Positions 1 to 8,488 are shown, counted from the first letter of the stretch. The stretch: DNA of 33,969 nucleotides from Alphaproteobacteria bacterium (GCA_016927395.1 JAFGMU010000004.1:1-33969), one strand, 5' to 3'. Made by a program: numbers and translations. The notes: generated by a model from the letters alone, not told the origin.

Positions 1-173
1 ACAGAAATAGGTTTCATCATTCCACCACATTCGCTGGCGCGATCACCAGGGTTAATATCAACATCGCGCGACCATAAACATTTTGGACAATGATTTGTAT
101 AACCTGTACCAAATACATCTGCGCCACAATGGGCGCAGGTAAAATTTTCAACTTTTTTTGAAAACTTCTTCAT
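1..173 (-). CDS. RNHCP-domain zinc-binding protein (C-terminus cut by window edge)
   Basis: The reverse strand reads MKKFSKKVENFTCAHCGADV, then GTGYTNHCPKCLWSRDVDIN, a PGDR segment and CGGMMKPIS, running off the window at base 1. This matches the RNHCP family: a CxxCG pair, a (R/T)NHCPxCL motif, an HVD/DVD-PGDR segment and a CxGxMxPI segment. The cysteines should bind zinc. The family function is not established. The start codon is six bases after the gapR stop, so the two genes should share a transcript. Only 57 codons are visible. The family identity rests on motif recall, not on a search. Confidence 0.8.
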   Translation of the reverse strand, partial: MKKFSKKVENFTCAHCGADVFGTGYTNHCPKCLWSRDVDINPGDRASECGGMMKPIS

Positions 174-179
174 TTTTTC

Positions 180-428
180 TTATATGCCCAGCGCGCTACG
201 ATACATTTTTGTAAGTTCATCTGCTTCGTCTAATTCATCTGGATCCATTTTACGCAGACGAATCATTTGACGAATATATTTTGGATCGAAACCGGCACTT
301 TTTGCCTCGGAATAAATTTCTTTAATATCTGCAGCAATATTTGCAGTATCATCATTTAATTTTTCAATTCTTTCAATAATTGACATTAATTGGCTGTTAT
401 CAATAGCCCCATGATTTGCGTTCTTCAT
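180..428 (-). CDS. gapR: GapR-family nucleoid-associated DNA-binding protein (DUF2312)
   Basis: An 82-residue, mostly helical protein. It has the family's long N-terminal coiled helix (residues 10-45, IIERIEKLNDDTANIAADIK) followed by the basic segment GFDPKYIRQMIRLRKMD. GapR in Caulobacter encircles overtwisted AT-rich DNA and stimulates topoisomerases; it is nearly universal in alphaproteobacteria. The open frame extends upstream to 503. The ATG at 428 is preferred because an AAGGGG Shine-Dalgarno lies about 8 bases before it, and because the longer version would run into the divergent pyk promoter. It is followed closely by the RNHCP gene. Confidence 0.88.
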   Translation of the reverse strand: MKNANHGAIDNSQLMSIIERIEKLNDDTANIAADIKEIYSEAKSAGFDPKYIRQMIRLRKMDPDELDEADELTKMYRSALGI

Positions 429-437
429 TAGCTTTCC

Positions 438-497
438 CCTTGTTTTTTGTCTTTTGTATGATATATTAAATGGCACGAAAATCAAGGAAAACAAAAA
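438..497. promoter_or_regulatory. Divergent promoter region gapR / pyk
   Basis: About 70 bases separate the two divergent starts. For pyk, TTGTTT (440-445) and TATATT (462-467) are spaced by 16 bases, and an AAGGA Shine-Dalgarno precedes the ATG at 498. On the reverse strand TTGATT and TATCAT are also spaced by 16 bases, directed at gapR. The two promoters overlap, so they may compete for polymerase. Boxes were read by eye only. Confidence 0.5.
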
Positions 498-1868
498 ATG
501 CAAAAGTTTACAAAAATAACATCGTCCATTGGGCCAAATAGTGAAAGTAAAGAAGTTTTATTGAAAATGATTAAAAAGGGTGTTGATGTTTGTCGTCTGA
601 ATTTTAGTCATGACACAGGTGAAGCACAGGGTGCAAAAATAGATTTAATTCGCGAAATTTCAAAAGAAGTTGGACGTCCAATTGCAGTCTTGGTGGATTT
701 GCAGGGTCCAAAACACAGAATTGGAAATTTTGAAACCGAAGATCATTATCCAATAAAATTTGGTCAAAAATTTGTTTTAGATAATGATTCAACACCTGGA
801 AATTCCCAGCGCGTTCAATTACCAGACACCGATGTTTTGAATTCATTAAAAGTTGGCGAACGTATTCTATTGAATGATGGTAAAATAGAATTAAAAGTTG
901 AAAAAGTTTCCGAAAATCATATTGAAACAATTGTTATTCGCGGTGATGAAATTTGGTCACGTCGCGGATTTAATTTGCCAGATACCGAAGTAGAAACATC
1001 AGTTTTAACACAAAAAGACCGTGAAGATTTGGAATACGCACTGACAAAAAATCCTGACTGGGTTGCGATATCATTTGTTCAAAAACCAGAAGATGTTGAA
1101 GAAGTTCGTGATTTCATAAGTGCCAGAACATCCCACCCTGTAAAGGTTTTGGCAAAGATTGAACGTCCAAATGCAATTGAAAAAATAACAGATATTATTT
1201 CTGTATCGGATGGAGTCATGATTGCACGTGGTGATATGGCGGTCGAAATTCCTTTTGAACAAGTTCCTGCAATTTCACGTAGAATAATTCGTGAATGCAG
1301 AAAAATGAATAAACCTGTGATAATGGCGACCCAGATGTTGGGTTCGATGGTTCATAGTGAATTCCCGTTGCGTGCAGAAATATCTGACGTTGCATCTGCA
1401 GCATATTTACGTGTTGATTCAACAATGACATCCGAAGAAACAACAATCGGCAATAATCCAGAAAAAGTTGTTGAAACGATGGCAAAAATATTAACTTTTG
1501 CAGACCAAGATGCAATTGATAATCCATACGATTGGTCGCGCGTCGAAAATATACCTGAAAACGATTGGTCACGTTCGGTTGCTTCGATGGCTTATTTGAA
1601 CAAAGCATCGGCAATTGTTGTATTTGCACGTGACGCTGTTGCAACAACACAAATATCTTGTCGTCGTCCTGATATTCCAATTATTGCAGTTTGTAATGAA
1701 GATGTAATTGCAAACCAATTGTGTTTGTCACGCGGTGTATTCCCAATTTGCGACAGTAAATTGTTTGGTCAGCGTGATGCTTTTAATGCTGCCCGCAGCT
1801 TTAACATATCCAGGGGGAAATTAGTCATAGTTGATGAAGAAAAAATAAGTCTTCGAGTGTTAGATTAA
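498..1868 (+). CDS. pyk: Pyruvate kinase
   Basis: 456 residues, close to the usual 470. It converts phosphoenolpyruvate plus ADP to pyruvate plus ATP in cytoplasmic glycolysis. Family landmarks are TKITSSIGP at the N-terminus, VCRLNFSHD, VLVDLQGPK, VLAKIERPNAIEKI (the catalytic KIE), ARGD, and KPVIMATQML. The C-terminal domain after about residue 340 is short but present. Some normally fixed positions differ: RGDLGVE is RGDMAVE (Ala at 248), and MLSGETA is MTSEETT (310-316). The catalytic Lys, Glu, Asp and Thr are retained, so activity is likely, but the metal and phosphate pocket may be altered. It has its own promoter and a strong terminator, so it is a single-gene unit. Confidence 0.93.
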   Translation: MQKFTKITSSIGPNSESKEVLLKMIKKGVDVCRLNFSHDTGEAQGAKIDLIREISKEVGRPIAVLVDLQGPKHRIGNFETEDHYPIKFGQKFVLDNDSTPGNSQRVQLPDTDVLNSLKVGERILLNDGKIELKVEKVSENHIETIVIRGDEIWSRRGFNLPDTEVETSVLTQKDREDLEYALTKNPDWVAISFVQKPEDVEEVRDFISARTSHPVKVLAKIERPNAIEKITDIISVSDGVMIARGDMAVEIPFEQVPAISRRIIRECRKMNKPVIMATQMLGSMVHSEFPLRAEISDVASAAYLRVDSTMTSEETTIGNNPEKVVETMAKILTFADQDAIDNPYDWSRVENIPENDWSRSVASMAYLNKASAIVVFARDAVATTQISCRRPDIPIIAVCNEDVIANQLCLSRGVFPICDSKLFGQRDAFNAARSFNISRGKLVIVDEEKISLRVLD

Positions 1869-1887
1869 ATTGTAACTGAACATATAT

Positions 1888-1917
1888 CCGCCCTTGACCA
1901 AATGGGCGGTTTTTTTG
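1888..1917 (+). terminator. Rho-independent terminator of pyk
   Basis: CCGCCC (1888-1893) and GGGCGG (1904-1909) pair around a 10-base loop and are followed by seven T residues. The loop sequence starts with TTGACC, which also serves as a candidate -35 box for dacA. Confidence 0.9.
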
Positions 1918-1923
1918 TATTAT
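1894..1923 (+). promoter_or_regulatory. dacA promoter nested in the pyk terminator; leaderless start
   Basis: TTGACC (1894-1899) lies in the loop of the pyk terminator. TATTAT (1918-1923) follows the T-run with an 18-base spacer. The predicted transcription start, 7-8 bases later, falls at or just before the dacA ATG at 1931. No Shine-Dalgarno is present. Confidence 0.55.
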
Positions 1924-1930
1924 CAGATCC

Positions 1931-3061
1931 ATGAGAATGAGATTAGCTTATATTTGTATAATTGGTCTTTTTATGACTTCTGAAATGGCAATTGGTGCCC
2001 AGTATAAGGCGGCATTGGTTGCAGATATGGATACTGGCCAAGTTCTGTACCAGGAAAATTCAAATCAATTAAATTACCCAGCCAGCTTGACCAAAATAAT
2101 GACTTTATATCTGACATTCGATGCGCTGGAACATGGTCGTTTGCACTTGGACGATTATTTAATTGTATCACAAAGTGCCGCAAATGCTTCGCCTGTAAAA
2201 CTGGGTCTATCAGCTGGCAGTAAAATAAAAGTCGAAGATGCAATAAAAGCCTTGGCTGTGCACAGCGCCAATGATGTAGCACGTGTTTTGGCCGAAAATC
2301 TGAAGGGCGGCAAAGAAGGTAACTTTGCATCACTGATGACAAATGTCGCGACACAAATAGGTTTATCACGTACAAACTTTGAAAACTCTTCTGGTTTACC
2401 TGATGACGATCAGTTGTCAACTGCACGTGATATTGCATTATTATCCATGGCGGTGTACAAACACTTTCCCCAGTATTGGAAATATTTTGGTATCAAATCG
2501 TGGAGTTATAACGGTAAAACATATAACAATGGAAACCGTTTGCTGGAATCATATCCAGGTTGTGATGGTATGAAAACAGGATTTACCAGCAAGTCAAAAT
2601 ATTCTTTGGTTGCAACAGCAAAGCGTGGTAATAAACGATTAATGAGTGTTGTTCTGGGTGCATCAAACAAAGATGTTCGTGCAGCAGTGTCCATAAAAAT
2701 GCTAGACAAGGGTTTTTCAATGGTAAAAATTGGTGCAGCACCAGTTGTTGTACAAACTGCCAGTTATGATGAAGACGAAGAAGAATTTGTAACCCAAACC
2801 CCTGCAATTGTACAAAAAACATGGGTTGCATCCGGGGTTAAATATGGAAATTCTGGTGTTCAGTTTGGTGCATTTGCATCACGCAGTGGGGCACAAAGTC
2901 AGCAGGCTCGTATAAAAGGTATTTTAGGTATTTCTACGAATATCGAACCAGCACCAAATGGAATGTTTCGTGTTCGTGCAAATGGATTATCAGATACTGC
3001 TGCTGGAAAATTAAAATCTGACGCTGCATCTGCAGGCATAGACAGTTATATTTTTCATTGA
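1931..3061 (+). CDS. dacA: D-alanyl-D-alanine carboxypeptidase (PBP5/6-type) with C-terminal SPOR domain
   Basis: 376 residues. An N-terminal signal peptide (residues 1-23, cleavage near AIGAQ) precedes a serine peptidase S11 domain with all three penicillin-binding motifs: SLTK (Ser52, Lys55), SAN (112-114) and KTG (215-217). The enzyme trims the terminal D-Ala from peptidoglycan pentapeptides in the periplasm. From about residue 300 to the end (VQFGAFASRSGAQ ... FRVRANGLSD) is a SPOR domain, which in other proteins binds glycan strands lacking stem peptides at the septum. This peptidase-SPOR fusion is typical of alphaproteobacteria. There is no Shine-Dalgarno before the start; an in-frame ATG also exists at 1937. 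Confidence 0.92.
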   Translation: MRMRLAYICIIGLFMTSEMAIGAQYKAALVADMDTGQVLYQENSNQLNYPASLTKIMTLYLTFDALEHGRLHLDDYLIVSQSAANASPVKLGLSAGSKIKVEDAIKALAVHSANDVARVLAENLKGGKEGNFASLMTNVATQIGLSRTNFENSSGLPDDDQLSTARDIALLSMAVYKHFPQYWKYFGIKSWSYNGKTYNNGNRLLESYPGCDGMKTGFTSKSKYSLVATAKRGNKRLMSVVLGASNKDVRAAVSIKMLDKGFSMVKIGAAPVVVQTASYDEDEEEFVTQTPAIVQKTWVASGVKYGNSGVQFGAFASRSGAQSQQARIKGILGISTNIEPAPNGMFRVRANGLSDTAAGKLKSDAASAGIDSYIFH

Positions 3062-3088
3062 TAAAATAATGGAAAACATACTTTTGAT

Positions 3089-3097
3089 TGCTATAAT
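3089..3097 (+). promoter_or_regulatory. Extended -10 promoter for recR
   Basis: TGCTATAAT at 3089-3097 is a perfect extended -10 element. No convincing -35 lies upstream. Transcription would begin near 3104, giving a leader of only about seven bases before the recR ATG at 3111. Confidence 0.5.
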
Positions 3098-3110
3098 GCA
3101 CGGTGTAAAA

Positions 3111-3710
3111 ATGAATTCAAAAATAGAAAAACTTATTAAACAATTTGCAAAATTACCGCGTGTTGGTGGACGGTCTGCGCAACGTATTGTTTTGTCTTTG
3201 TTACAGGATAAAACTGGACGTGCAAGTAATTTAGCTAATACATTAAACGATGTTGCACAATCTGTGTGTCCATGCCCGATCTGTGGTGTGTTGATGGATA
3301 ATGAAAATGGGTCTTGTGAATTTTGCCGTGATCGGTCGCGTGCAAATGGTCAACTGTGTATTGTTCGTGATTTAGGTGATGTGTGGACTTTGGAAAAATC
3401 TGGTATATTTCATGGTAGATATCATATTCTGGGTGGACAAATATCAGGTGTCAGTGGTGTAACACCAGATGATTTGAATATTAATTCTCTGCCAAAAAGA
3501 ATAAAAGAAGAAAATATAACAGAGATAATTTTTGCATTACCAAACACAGTCGAAGGTAAAACAACCCAACATTATGTTATGTCAGTTTTGGGAAATAATG
3601 ATAATATTATTTTTTCCGAATTAGCGTCCGGTGTTCCATTAGGTGGTGATTTAGATTATCTGGATGATGGAACATTATCACTGGCATTCGGGGGCAGAAA
3701 GAAAATATGA
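3111..3710 (+). CDS. recR: Recombination mediator RecR
   Basis: 199 residues from the ATG at 3111, matching the roughly 200 of the family. Longer starts at 3069 and 3096 would place the promoter -10 inside the gene. RecR acts with RecO (and RecF) to load RecA at gaps. Visible features are the N-terminal helix-hairpin-helix (KLPRVGGRSAQRIVLSLL), a C4 zinc finger (Cys55, Cys58, Cys69, Cys72) and a TOPRIM domain beginning LCIVRDLGDVWTLE, with GRYHILGG. It is not next to dnaX or ybaB here, which is the common arrangement. Its stop overlaps the start of rsmA (ATGA), so the two are translationally coupled. Confidence 0.93.
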   Translation: MNSKIEKLIKQFAKLPRVGGRSAQRIVLSLLQDKTGRASNLANTLNDVAQSVCPCPICGVLMDNENGSCEFCRDRSRANGQLCIVRDLGDVWTLEKSGIFHGRYHILGGQISGVSGVTPDDLNINSLPKRIKEENITEIIFALPNTVEGKTTQHYVMSVLGNNDNIIFSELASGVPLGGDLDYLDDGTLSLAFGGRKKI

Positions 3711-4540
3711 TTTCAAAAATAGATTCTTTGCCACCAATCAGCGAAATGATGCGTGAATCTGGGTTAGAGCCTAAAAAATCATTCGGACAAAATTTTTTAT
3801 TTGATTTGAATTTAACAAATAAAATTGCTCGAAGTGTTCCTGATATTGAAAATGCAACAGTTATCGAGGTTGGACCAGGCCCAGGTGGATTAACACGTTC
3901 ATTGCTGATAATGGGTGCAAAAAAAGTAATTGCGATTGAAAAAGATAGGGAAACCCAACCAATTTTAGAAAAAATTCAGTCAGTATCAGATGGTAAACTG
4001 GAGATAATTTTTGACGATGCGTTGCGGGTATTTAGTGAAAATAAATTATCAGGTTTAACAGCATCAATTTGTTCGAATCTGCCATATAATGTAGGAACTG
4101 AACTATTGATTCAGTGGTTACATTATGTTTCAAATCCAAACAGTCCCATAAAAATAAGTTCTATGACATTAATGTTTCAACGCGAAGTTGCAGAAAGAAT
4201 AGTAGCGAGCGTAGGTGATGAACAATACGGTCGTTTATCTGTTTTGGTCAGTCTGGTTTCAGATGCCAAAATACTATTCAATGTTCCAAATACTGCATTT
4301 GTACCGAAACCCAAAGTACAAAGTGCAATTGTTCAAATAATTCCAAATCAGAAAAAAATTTCTGCAATCAAAGAATTATCAAAAATAGAAGCCATTACTG
4401 CAAAATTATTTGGTCAGCGTCGAAAAATGATACGCGGAATCATAAAAGATTTTGATTGGGCCCAATTTGGCTTGCTGGGGACTGAACGTGCCGAAGAGTT
4501 ATCCCCGCAAAAATTTGCAGAAATTGCATTATTAATATAA
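3707..4540 (+). CDS. rsmA: 16S rRNA (adenine1518/1519-N6) dimethyltransferase
   Basis: 277 residues, usual size. It dimethylates two adenines in the 3' terminal helix 45 of 16S rRNA late in 30S assembly, using S-adenosylmethionine. Motifs are KKSFGQNFL near residue 23, the SAM loop EVGPGPGGLT (54-63), the acidic motif AIEKD (76-80) and the catalytic NLPYN (124-128). The C-terminal helical domain carries the typical FVPKPKVQSA stretch. The gene is also known as ksgA; its loss gives kasugamycin resistance. The start is fixed by the overlap with the recR stop. Confidence 0.95.
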   Translation: MISKIDSLPPISEMMRESGLEPKKSFGQNFLFDLNLTNKIARSVPDIENATVIEVGPGPGGLTRSLLIMGAKKVIAIEKDRETQPILEKIQSVSDGKLEIIFDDALRVFSENKLSGLTASICSNLPYNVGTELLIQWLHYVSNPNSPIKISSMTLMFQREVAERIVASVGDEQYGRLSVLVSLVSDAKILFNVPNTAFVPKPKVQSAIVQIIPNQKKISAIKELSKIEAITAKLFGQRRKMIRGIIKDFDWAQFGLLGTERAEELSPQKFAEIALLI

Positions 4541-4546
4541 TCGAAA

Positions 4547-4575
4547 TTGTTTTGTATTATTGATTCTGGTATAAT
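4547..4575 (+). promoter_or_regulatory. Promoter of the Kef-type antiporter gene
   Basis: TTGTTT (4547-4552) and a perfect TATAAT (4570-4575) with a 17-base spacer lie immediately downstream of rsmA. A GGAGAGAG ribosome binding site precedes the ATG at 4611. Confidence 0.65.
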
Positions 4576-4610
4576 TAAAGTCGTCAAAGTCCAGTACACG
4601 GAGAGAGAAA

Positions 4611-6317
4611 ATGACAACATCAATATTGATATTTTTTGGAATAGCGTTTGCGCTGGTATTTATACTGCGTTTGGCAAAAATTGGAACTTTGCTGGCGTTT
4701 CTTTTGGCAGGGGTTCTTTCTGGGCCATATGTTTTTGGGTTATTTCAATTGTCAGATATTTGGAATTTCTTGGGCGAAGTCGGAATAATGTTTTTATGGT
4801 TTACAATTGGTCTGGAACTGAATATGAAGCGTTTGTGGCAAATGAAGCGCACAATTTTTGGTTTTGGGGCCGCCCAAGTAATGATGGTTGTTGTTATGTT
4901 GTTTCCAATATTGTTCGGTTTGACTGAATGGACAATTATGGGAACAGTTATGGTATCTTTGTTGCTGGCTATGTCCAGCACATCAACAGACTTGCAAATC
5001 TTGGCAGAAAGAAACGAATTACAAACAGGGTTAGGACGACAAACTTTTTCAATCTTGTTATTCCAGGATTTGCTGTCGATACCGTTGATGGCTATGCTAC
5101 CTATTTTTGCAGGAAAATCTATTAACCTGGGCGCGAATGTTATTGATATTTTGGTTATGTCAGTTGGTTTGATTTTGGGTGTTTTGATTGTTGGTCGTTT
5201 GTTGATAAATCCCTTGATGCGTTTAGTAACAAAATTGAAATCAAAAGAAGCTTTTTTGCTGGCTATAATGTTAAACATAATTTTGTGGGCTGTTATTTTG
5301 CAATTTACGGGTTTGCCACCAGAATTAGGTGCTTTCTTGGCCGGTATGTTATTATCAGAAACTATTTATAGACACCAGGTAAAGGCAGAAATGTCACCAT
5401 ATGCAACACTGTTCCTGGCATTCTTTTTTATAGCATTGGGAATGGGGTTGGATTTGAAAATGCTTATGGCAAACTGGTGGATAGTCGCTCTTGGTGTTTT
5501 TGCATTGCTGATAATAAAATTCACAGCTATTTATATAGTTGCGCGTGTACGTAATGTAAGTTTTCGTGAATCTTTCTTGATTGCACTGATATTGGCCCAG
5601 GGGGGTGAATTCGGATTGTTAATCTTGCAAACAATGAAAACTAGTGGAATCGAAGCGATACCATTTATTCATGCAGAAATATTAACAGCTGTTATTATCG
5701 TATCAATTATGCTGACCCCGATATTGATGGCTGTTTATGATCGTGTGCAAAGATCTGGAAAATTGTTTTCCAGTATTAAATTGAAAAAGTTTAAAGAAAC
5801 AGTCGCCGAAGATGAAAAACCAGAAATAATAATTTGTGGATTTGGTCGTGTTGGTCAGATAATTGCACAAATGTTGCAATCAGAAAAAATACCTTATATT
5901 GCCATAGATATGAATGTTGATACGGTTATGTTTGGTCGTGAAAAAGGGTTTAATGTTTATTATGGCGACAGCAGTAATTCGGATTTTCTGACGGATTTGG
6001 GTTTAAGTTCACGCAGAACACGCGCAGTTGTAATTGCATTGGATAATGCCTGGGTTGCAAAAAGCACAGTTCGAGCTGTAAAAACAATCTCACCAAAAGT
6101 TAAAATATTTGCGCGTGCCAGAAATATGGAAGAATCCAAACTGTTGTTAAAAGAAGGTGTAAAAGAAGCATTGCCAGAAACCATAGAGTCATCTTTTATG
6201 CTGGGTGAAGGTTTGATGTCAAATATTGGTGTACCAGAAGAAGAAATCAAAAAAATTATTTCAGAAATACGTAAAAATAATTATCAAAAACTGGAAAGTA
6301 TTTCAGATAGAAAATAA
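4611..6317 (+). CDS. Kef-type CPA2 monovalent cation/proton antiporter with RCK (TrkA-N) domain
   Basis: 568 residues. About 12 hydrophobic segments fill residues 1-385, with the CPA2 hallmark regions FTIGLELNMKRLWQ and PPELGAFLAGMLLSE. A cytoplasmic Rossmann-type RCK N domain follows, opening with EIIICGFGRVGQ (GFGRVG from residue 410) and an acidic strand-2 end (YIAIDMN). Members exchange K+ or Na+ for H+ across the inner membrane; KefB/KefC are gated by glutathione adducts, but nothing here proves that gating. The start has a strong GGAGAG site. The gene stands alone between rsmA and lspA, with its own promoter and a trailing hairpin. Confidence 0.88.
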   Translation: MTTSILIFFGIAFALVFILRLAKIGTLLAFLLAGVLSGPYVFGLFQLSDIWNFLGEVGIMFLWFTIGLELNMKRLWQMKRTIFGFGAAQVMMVVVMLFPILFGLTEWTIMGTVMVSLLLAMSSTSTDLQILAERNELQTGLGRQTFSILLFQDLLSIPLMAMLPIFAGKSINLGANVIDILVMSVGLILGVLIVGRLLINPLMRLVTKLKSKEAFLLAIMLNIILWAVILQFTGLPPELGAFLAGMLLSETIYRHQVKAEMSPYATLFLAFFFIALGMGLDLKMLMANWWIVALGVFALLIIKFTAIYIVARVRNVSFRESFLIALILAQGGEFGLLILQTMKTSGIEAIPFIHAEILTAVIIVSIMLTPILMAVYDRVQRSGKLFSSIKLKKFKETVAEDEKPEIIICGFGRVGQIIAQMLQSEKIPYIAIDMNVDTVMFGREKGFNVYYGDSSNSDFLTDLGLSSRRTRAVVIALDNAWVAKSTVRAVKTISPKVKIFARARNMEESKLLLKEGVKEALPETIESSFMLGEGLMSNIGVPEEEIKKIISEIRKNNYQKLESISDRK

Positions 6318-6330
6318 ATGTTTCCAATTT

Positions 6331-6355
6331 CGTCCCCATTTGGGGACGATTATAT
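6331..6355 (+). terminator. Hairpin after the antiporter gene
   Basis: CGTCCCC (6331-6337) and GGGGACG (6342-6348) form a 7-bp stem with a 4-base loop. The following ATTATATTT is T-rich but broken, so termination is probably incomplete. Confidence 0.6.
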
Positions 6356-6384
6356 TTGCAATTGATTGTTCTAATTGCTATATT
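6356..6384 (+). promoter_or_regulatory. lspA promoter
   Basis: TTGCAA (6356-6361) and TATATT (6379-6384) are separated by 17 bases. A GAGGTG Shine-Dalgarno follows at about 6394, before the lspA ATG at 6404. Confidence 0.6.
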
Positions 6385-6403
6385 TCCCAGCATGAGGTGA
6401 TAC

Positions 6404-6919
6404 ATGAAAAATACGCTGAAAATATTAGCAATTCTAATGGGTGTTGTATTATTAGATCAAATTACCAAGGGTATTTTGATTTATATGATAACTGGTGGTG
6501 TACCGCTTTTTGAACCTGCATGGAAATTAATACCCGTTCCATACATGATTGCGCAATTTACCGACTTTTTTAATATTGTGTTTACTTGGAATCCAGGCGC
6601 ATCATTTTCTTTATTCAGATCAATTGGTGAAACTGCACCATTTTTGATTATCCTTATAACAGGTGCAATCATAGGATTTATTTCGTATTATCTTTTTAAA
6701 AAATCAGACAAAGCTGAAAAATTACCAATTGCTTTGATAGTTGGTGGCGCAATCGGAAATTTAATAGACAGAATAAGATTTGGCGCAGTTGTTGATTTTT
6801 TGGATTTTCATGTTGGCGGATGGCATTGGCCAGCATTTAACATTGCAGACACTTGTATTACCATAGGTGTCGGCTTATATATAATCAGTTGGATAATAAT
6901 AAGAATAAAGAGAAAATAA
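6404..6919 (+). CDS. lspA: Lipoprotein signal peptidase (signal peptidase II)
   Basis: 171 residues with four hydrophobic segments. This aspartic protease of the inner membrane cuts prolipoproteins before the lipidated cysteine. Motifs are an N-terminal LDQITKG (17-23), FTWNPGASFSLF (60-71), GGAIGNLIDR (114-123), and the catalytic aspartates Asp131 in VVDF and Asp149 in FNIAD. The TAA stop overlaps the ATG of yidC (TAATG), so the two membrane-biogenesis genes are co-translated. Confidence 0.95.
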   Translation: MKNTLKILAILMGVVLLDQITKGILIYMITGGVPLFEPAWKLIPVPYMIAQFTDFFNIVFTWNPGASFSLFRSIGETAPFLIILITGAIIGFISYYLFKKSDKAEKLPIALIVGGAIGNLIDRIRFGAVVDFLDFHVGGWHWPAFNIADTCITIGVGLYIISWIIIRIKRK

Positions 6920-8481
6920 TGGTAGAATATTTAGATAATGGTAAAAATTCAGGTTTTAATCAGTGGATTGCTGGACAAAATAAATCCGGTGCAAAAGCTT
7001 CAAAATTTTCTGGTTTTTTGTGGTGGACAGTCGTATTTGTTCTGGCTTGGTGGCTGTTTTCAATGTGGGTTGCACCTAAGAAGCATGAAGAAAAAAAATT
7101 AGTTGAAGATAATAATGTTGAAAATATATCAAATGTTCCTGTCACTAAAATAGCTGATGATAAAATATCAGCAAATGTTCAGGGACTTAGAATTTATGAT
7201 ATTGAATTAAAAAATTACAAACAAAATAAAAAAGATAATGCAAATGTAACGCTGTTATCAGGTGATAAACAGTTTGCCGAAATTGGTTTATCAGCAGGAA
7301 GTACAACCGCGCCAAGTTCCAGTACAGTATGGAAAAATAATAATTCTGAAATGACTTGGACCAACAGTGATAAAGTTTTATTCAAAAGAAAATTAGAAGT
7401 AAAAGATTATGTAATAACTGTAAAAGATGAAATAACAAATAACAGTTCTAAGAACATTTCTTTTGCACCATATGCAAAAATACTAAGCAAAGGTCAAGCT
7501 AAGTCTGTTGCTGTTGCAACTGGTGGTATGGCATACGTTAATTCTGGTATGGAACGCAATAGTTGGAACAGTTTGGATAAAAAATCTTATGCTTATCAGA
7601 CAACAAATGGTTTTATTGGTTTTGCAGATCAATATTGGGAAACGGTTGCCAGTATAGAAAGTCCAGATCAAACAATATTAATGAAAAAGTCTGATACACG
7701 TTATCAGGTTGATTCCAATGCCGCACCTGTGAATGTCGCAGCTGGAAAATCAGTAACAGTTCAAACAAAAATATTTGCAGGTCCACGCGATCCAAAAATT
7801 CTGTCAACAGCATCATCTTCGATACCTGGTATTGAAAAGACAATGGATTACGGTTGGTTTTGGTTTTTAGCACGTCCTATGTTATGGGCGCTGAATGCAT
7901 TGAATAATCTGGTTTTGAATTACGGATTGGCAATAGTTTTACTGACAATCATGCTAAGACTTGTTATGTGGCCGCTTACACGTAAATCTTATACTTCGAT
8001 GGCAGCTATGCAGAAAATGCAGCCAGAAATGCAGAAAATACAAAAACTGTATGCAAACGATAAAATGCGTCTGCAGATGGAAATGATGAAGCTGTATCAA
8101 ACACACAAAACTTCACCGATGTCGGGATGTTTACCGATGTTATTGCAGATTCCAATTTTCTTTGCTTTGTACAAAGCGTTGTTGATTTCTGTTCCAATGC
8201 GTCAGGCAGGATTTTTATGGATACATGATTTATCTTTGATGGATCCGTACTTTATATTACCAGTACTGATGGGTGTTACAATGTGGTGGCAGCAACATTT
8301 ACAGGGTACATCTAATAAATCCTCTGGTACTGACCCGATGGCACAAACACAAAAAGTTATGAAATGGATGCCAATTTTATTTACTTTTATGTTTGCTTGG
8401 ATGCCAGCAGGATTAGTATTGTATTGGACTGTTTCGAACGTGTTCGGAATAATTCAGATGTATATAATAAAAAGAAAATAA
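6919..8481 (+). CDS. yidC: Membrane protein insertase YidC
   Basis: 520 residues from the ATG overlapping the lspA stop. YidC inserts and folds inner-membrane proteins, alone or with SecYEG. The proteobacterial layout is visible: an N-terminal transmembrane segment (about residues 33-50, FLWWTVVFVLAWWLFSMW), a large periplasmic domain to about residue 320, then the five-TM insertase core with YGLAIVLLTIMLR, the amphipathic MQKMQPEMQKIQKLY helix, SGCLPMLLQIPIFFALYK and VLYWTVSNVFGI. The usual N-terminal start right at the first TM is preceded here by about 30 polar residues (MVEYLDNGKNSGFNQW). A frame upstream to 6853 exists but lies inside lspA. Confidence 0.94.
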   Translation: MVEYLDNGKNSGFNQWIAGQNKSGAKASKFSGFLWWTVVFVLAWWLFSMWVAPKKHEEKKLVEDNNVENISNVPVTKIADDKISANVQGLRIYDIELKNYKQNKKDNANVTLLSGDKQFAEIGLSAGSTTAPSSSTVWKNNNSEMTWTNSDKVLFKRKLEVKDYVITVKDEITNNSSKNISFAPYAKILSKGQAKSVAVATGGMAYVNSGMERNSWNSLDKKSYAYQTTNGFIGFADQYWETVASIESPDQTILMKKSDTRYQVDSNAAPVNVAAGKSVTVQTKIFAGPRDPKILSTASSSIPGIEKTMDYGWFWFLARPMLWALNALNNLVLNYGLAIVLLTIMLRLVMWPLTRKSYTSMAAMQKMQPEMQKIQKLYANDKMRLQMEMMKLYQTHKTSPMSGCLPMLLQIPIFFALYKALLISVPMRQAGFLWIHDLSLMDPYFILPVLMGVTMWWQQHLQGTSNKSSGTDPMAQTQKVMKWMPILFTFMFAWMPAGLVLYWTVSNVFGIIQMYIIKRK

Positions 8482-8488
8482 AAAATAA

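Noticed and set aside
4745-5278. 177-residue antisense frame inside the antiporter gene
   Set aside because: It is a mirror of a well-recognised membrane protein's codons, with no ribosome site or family motif.
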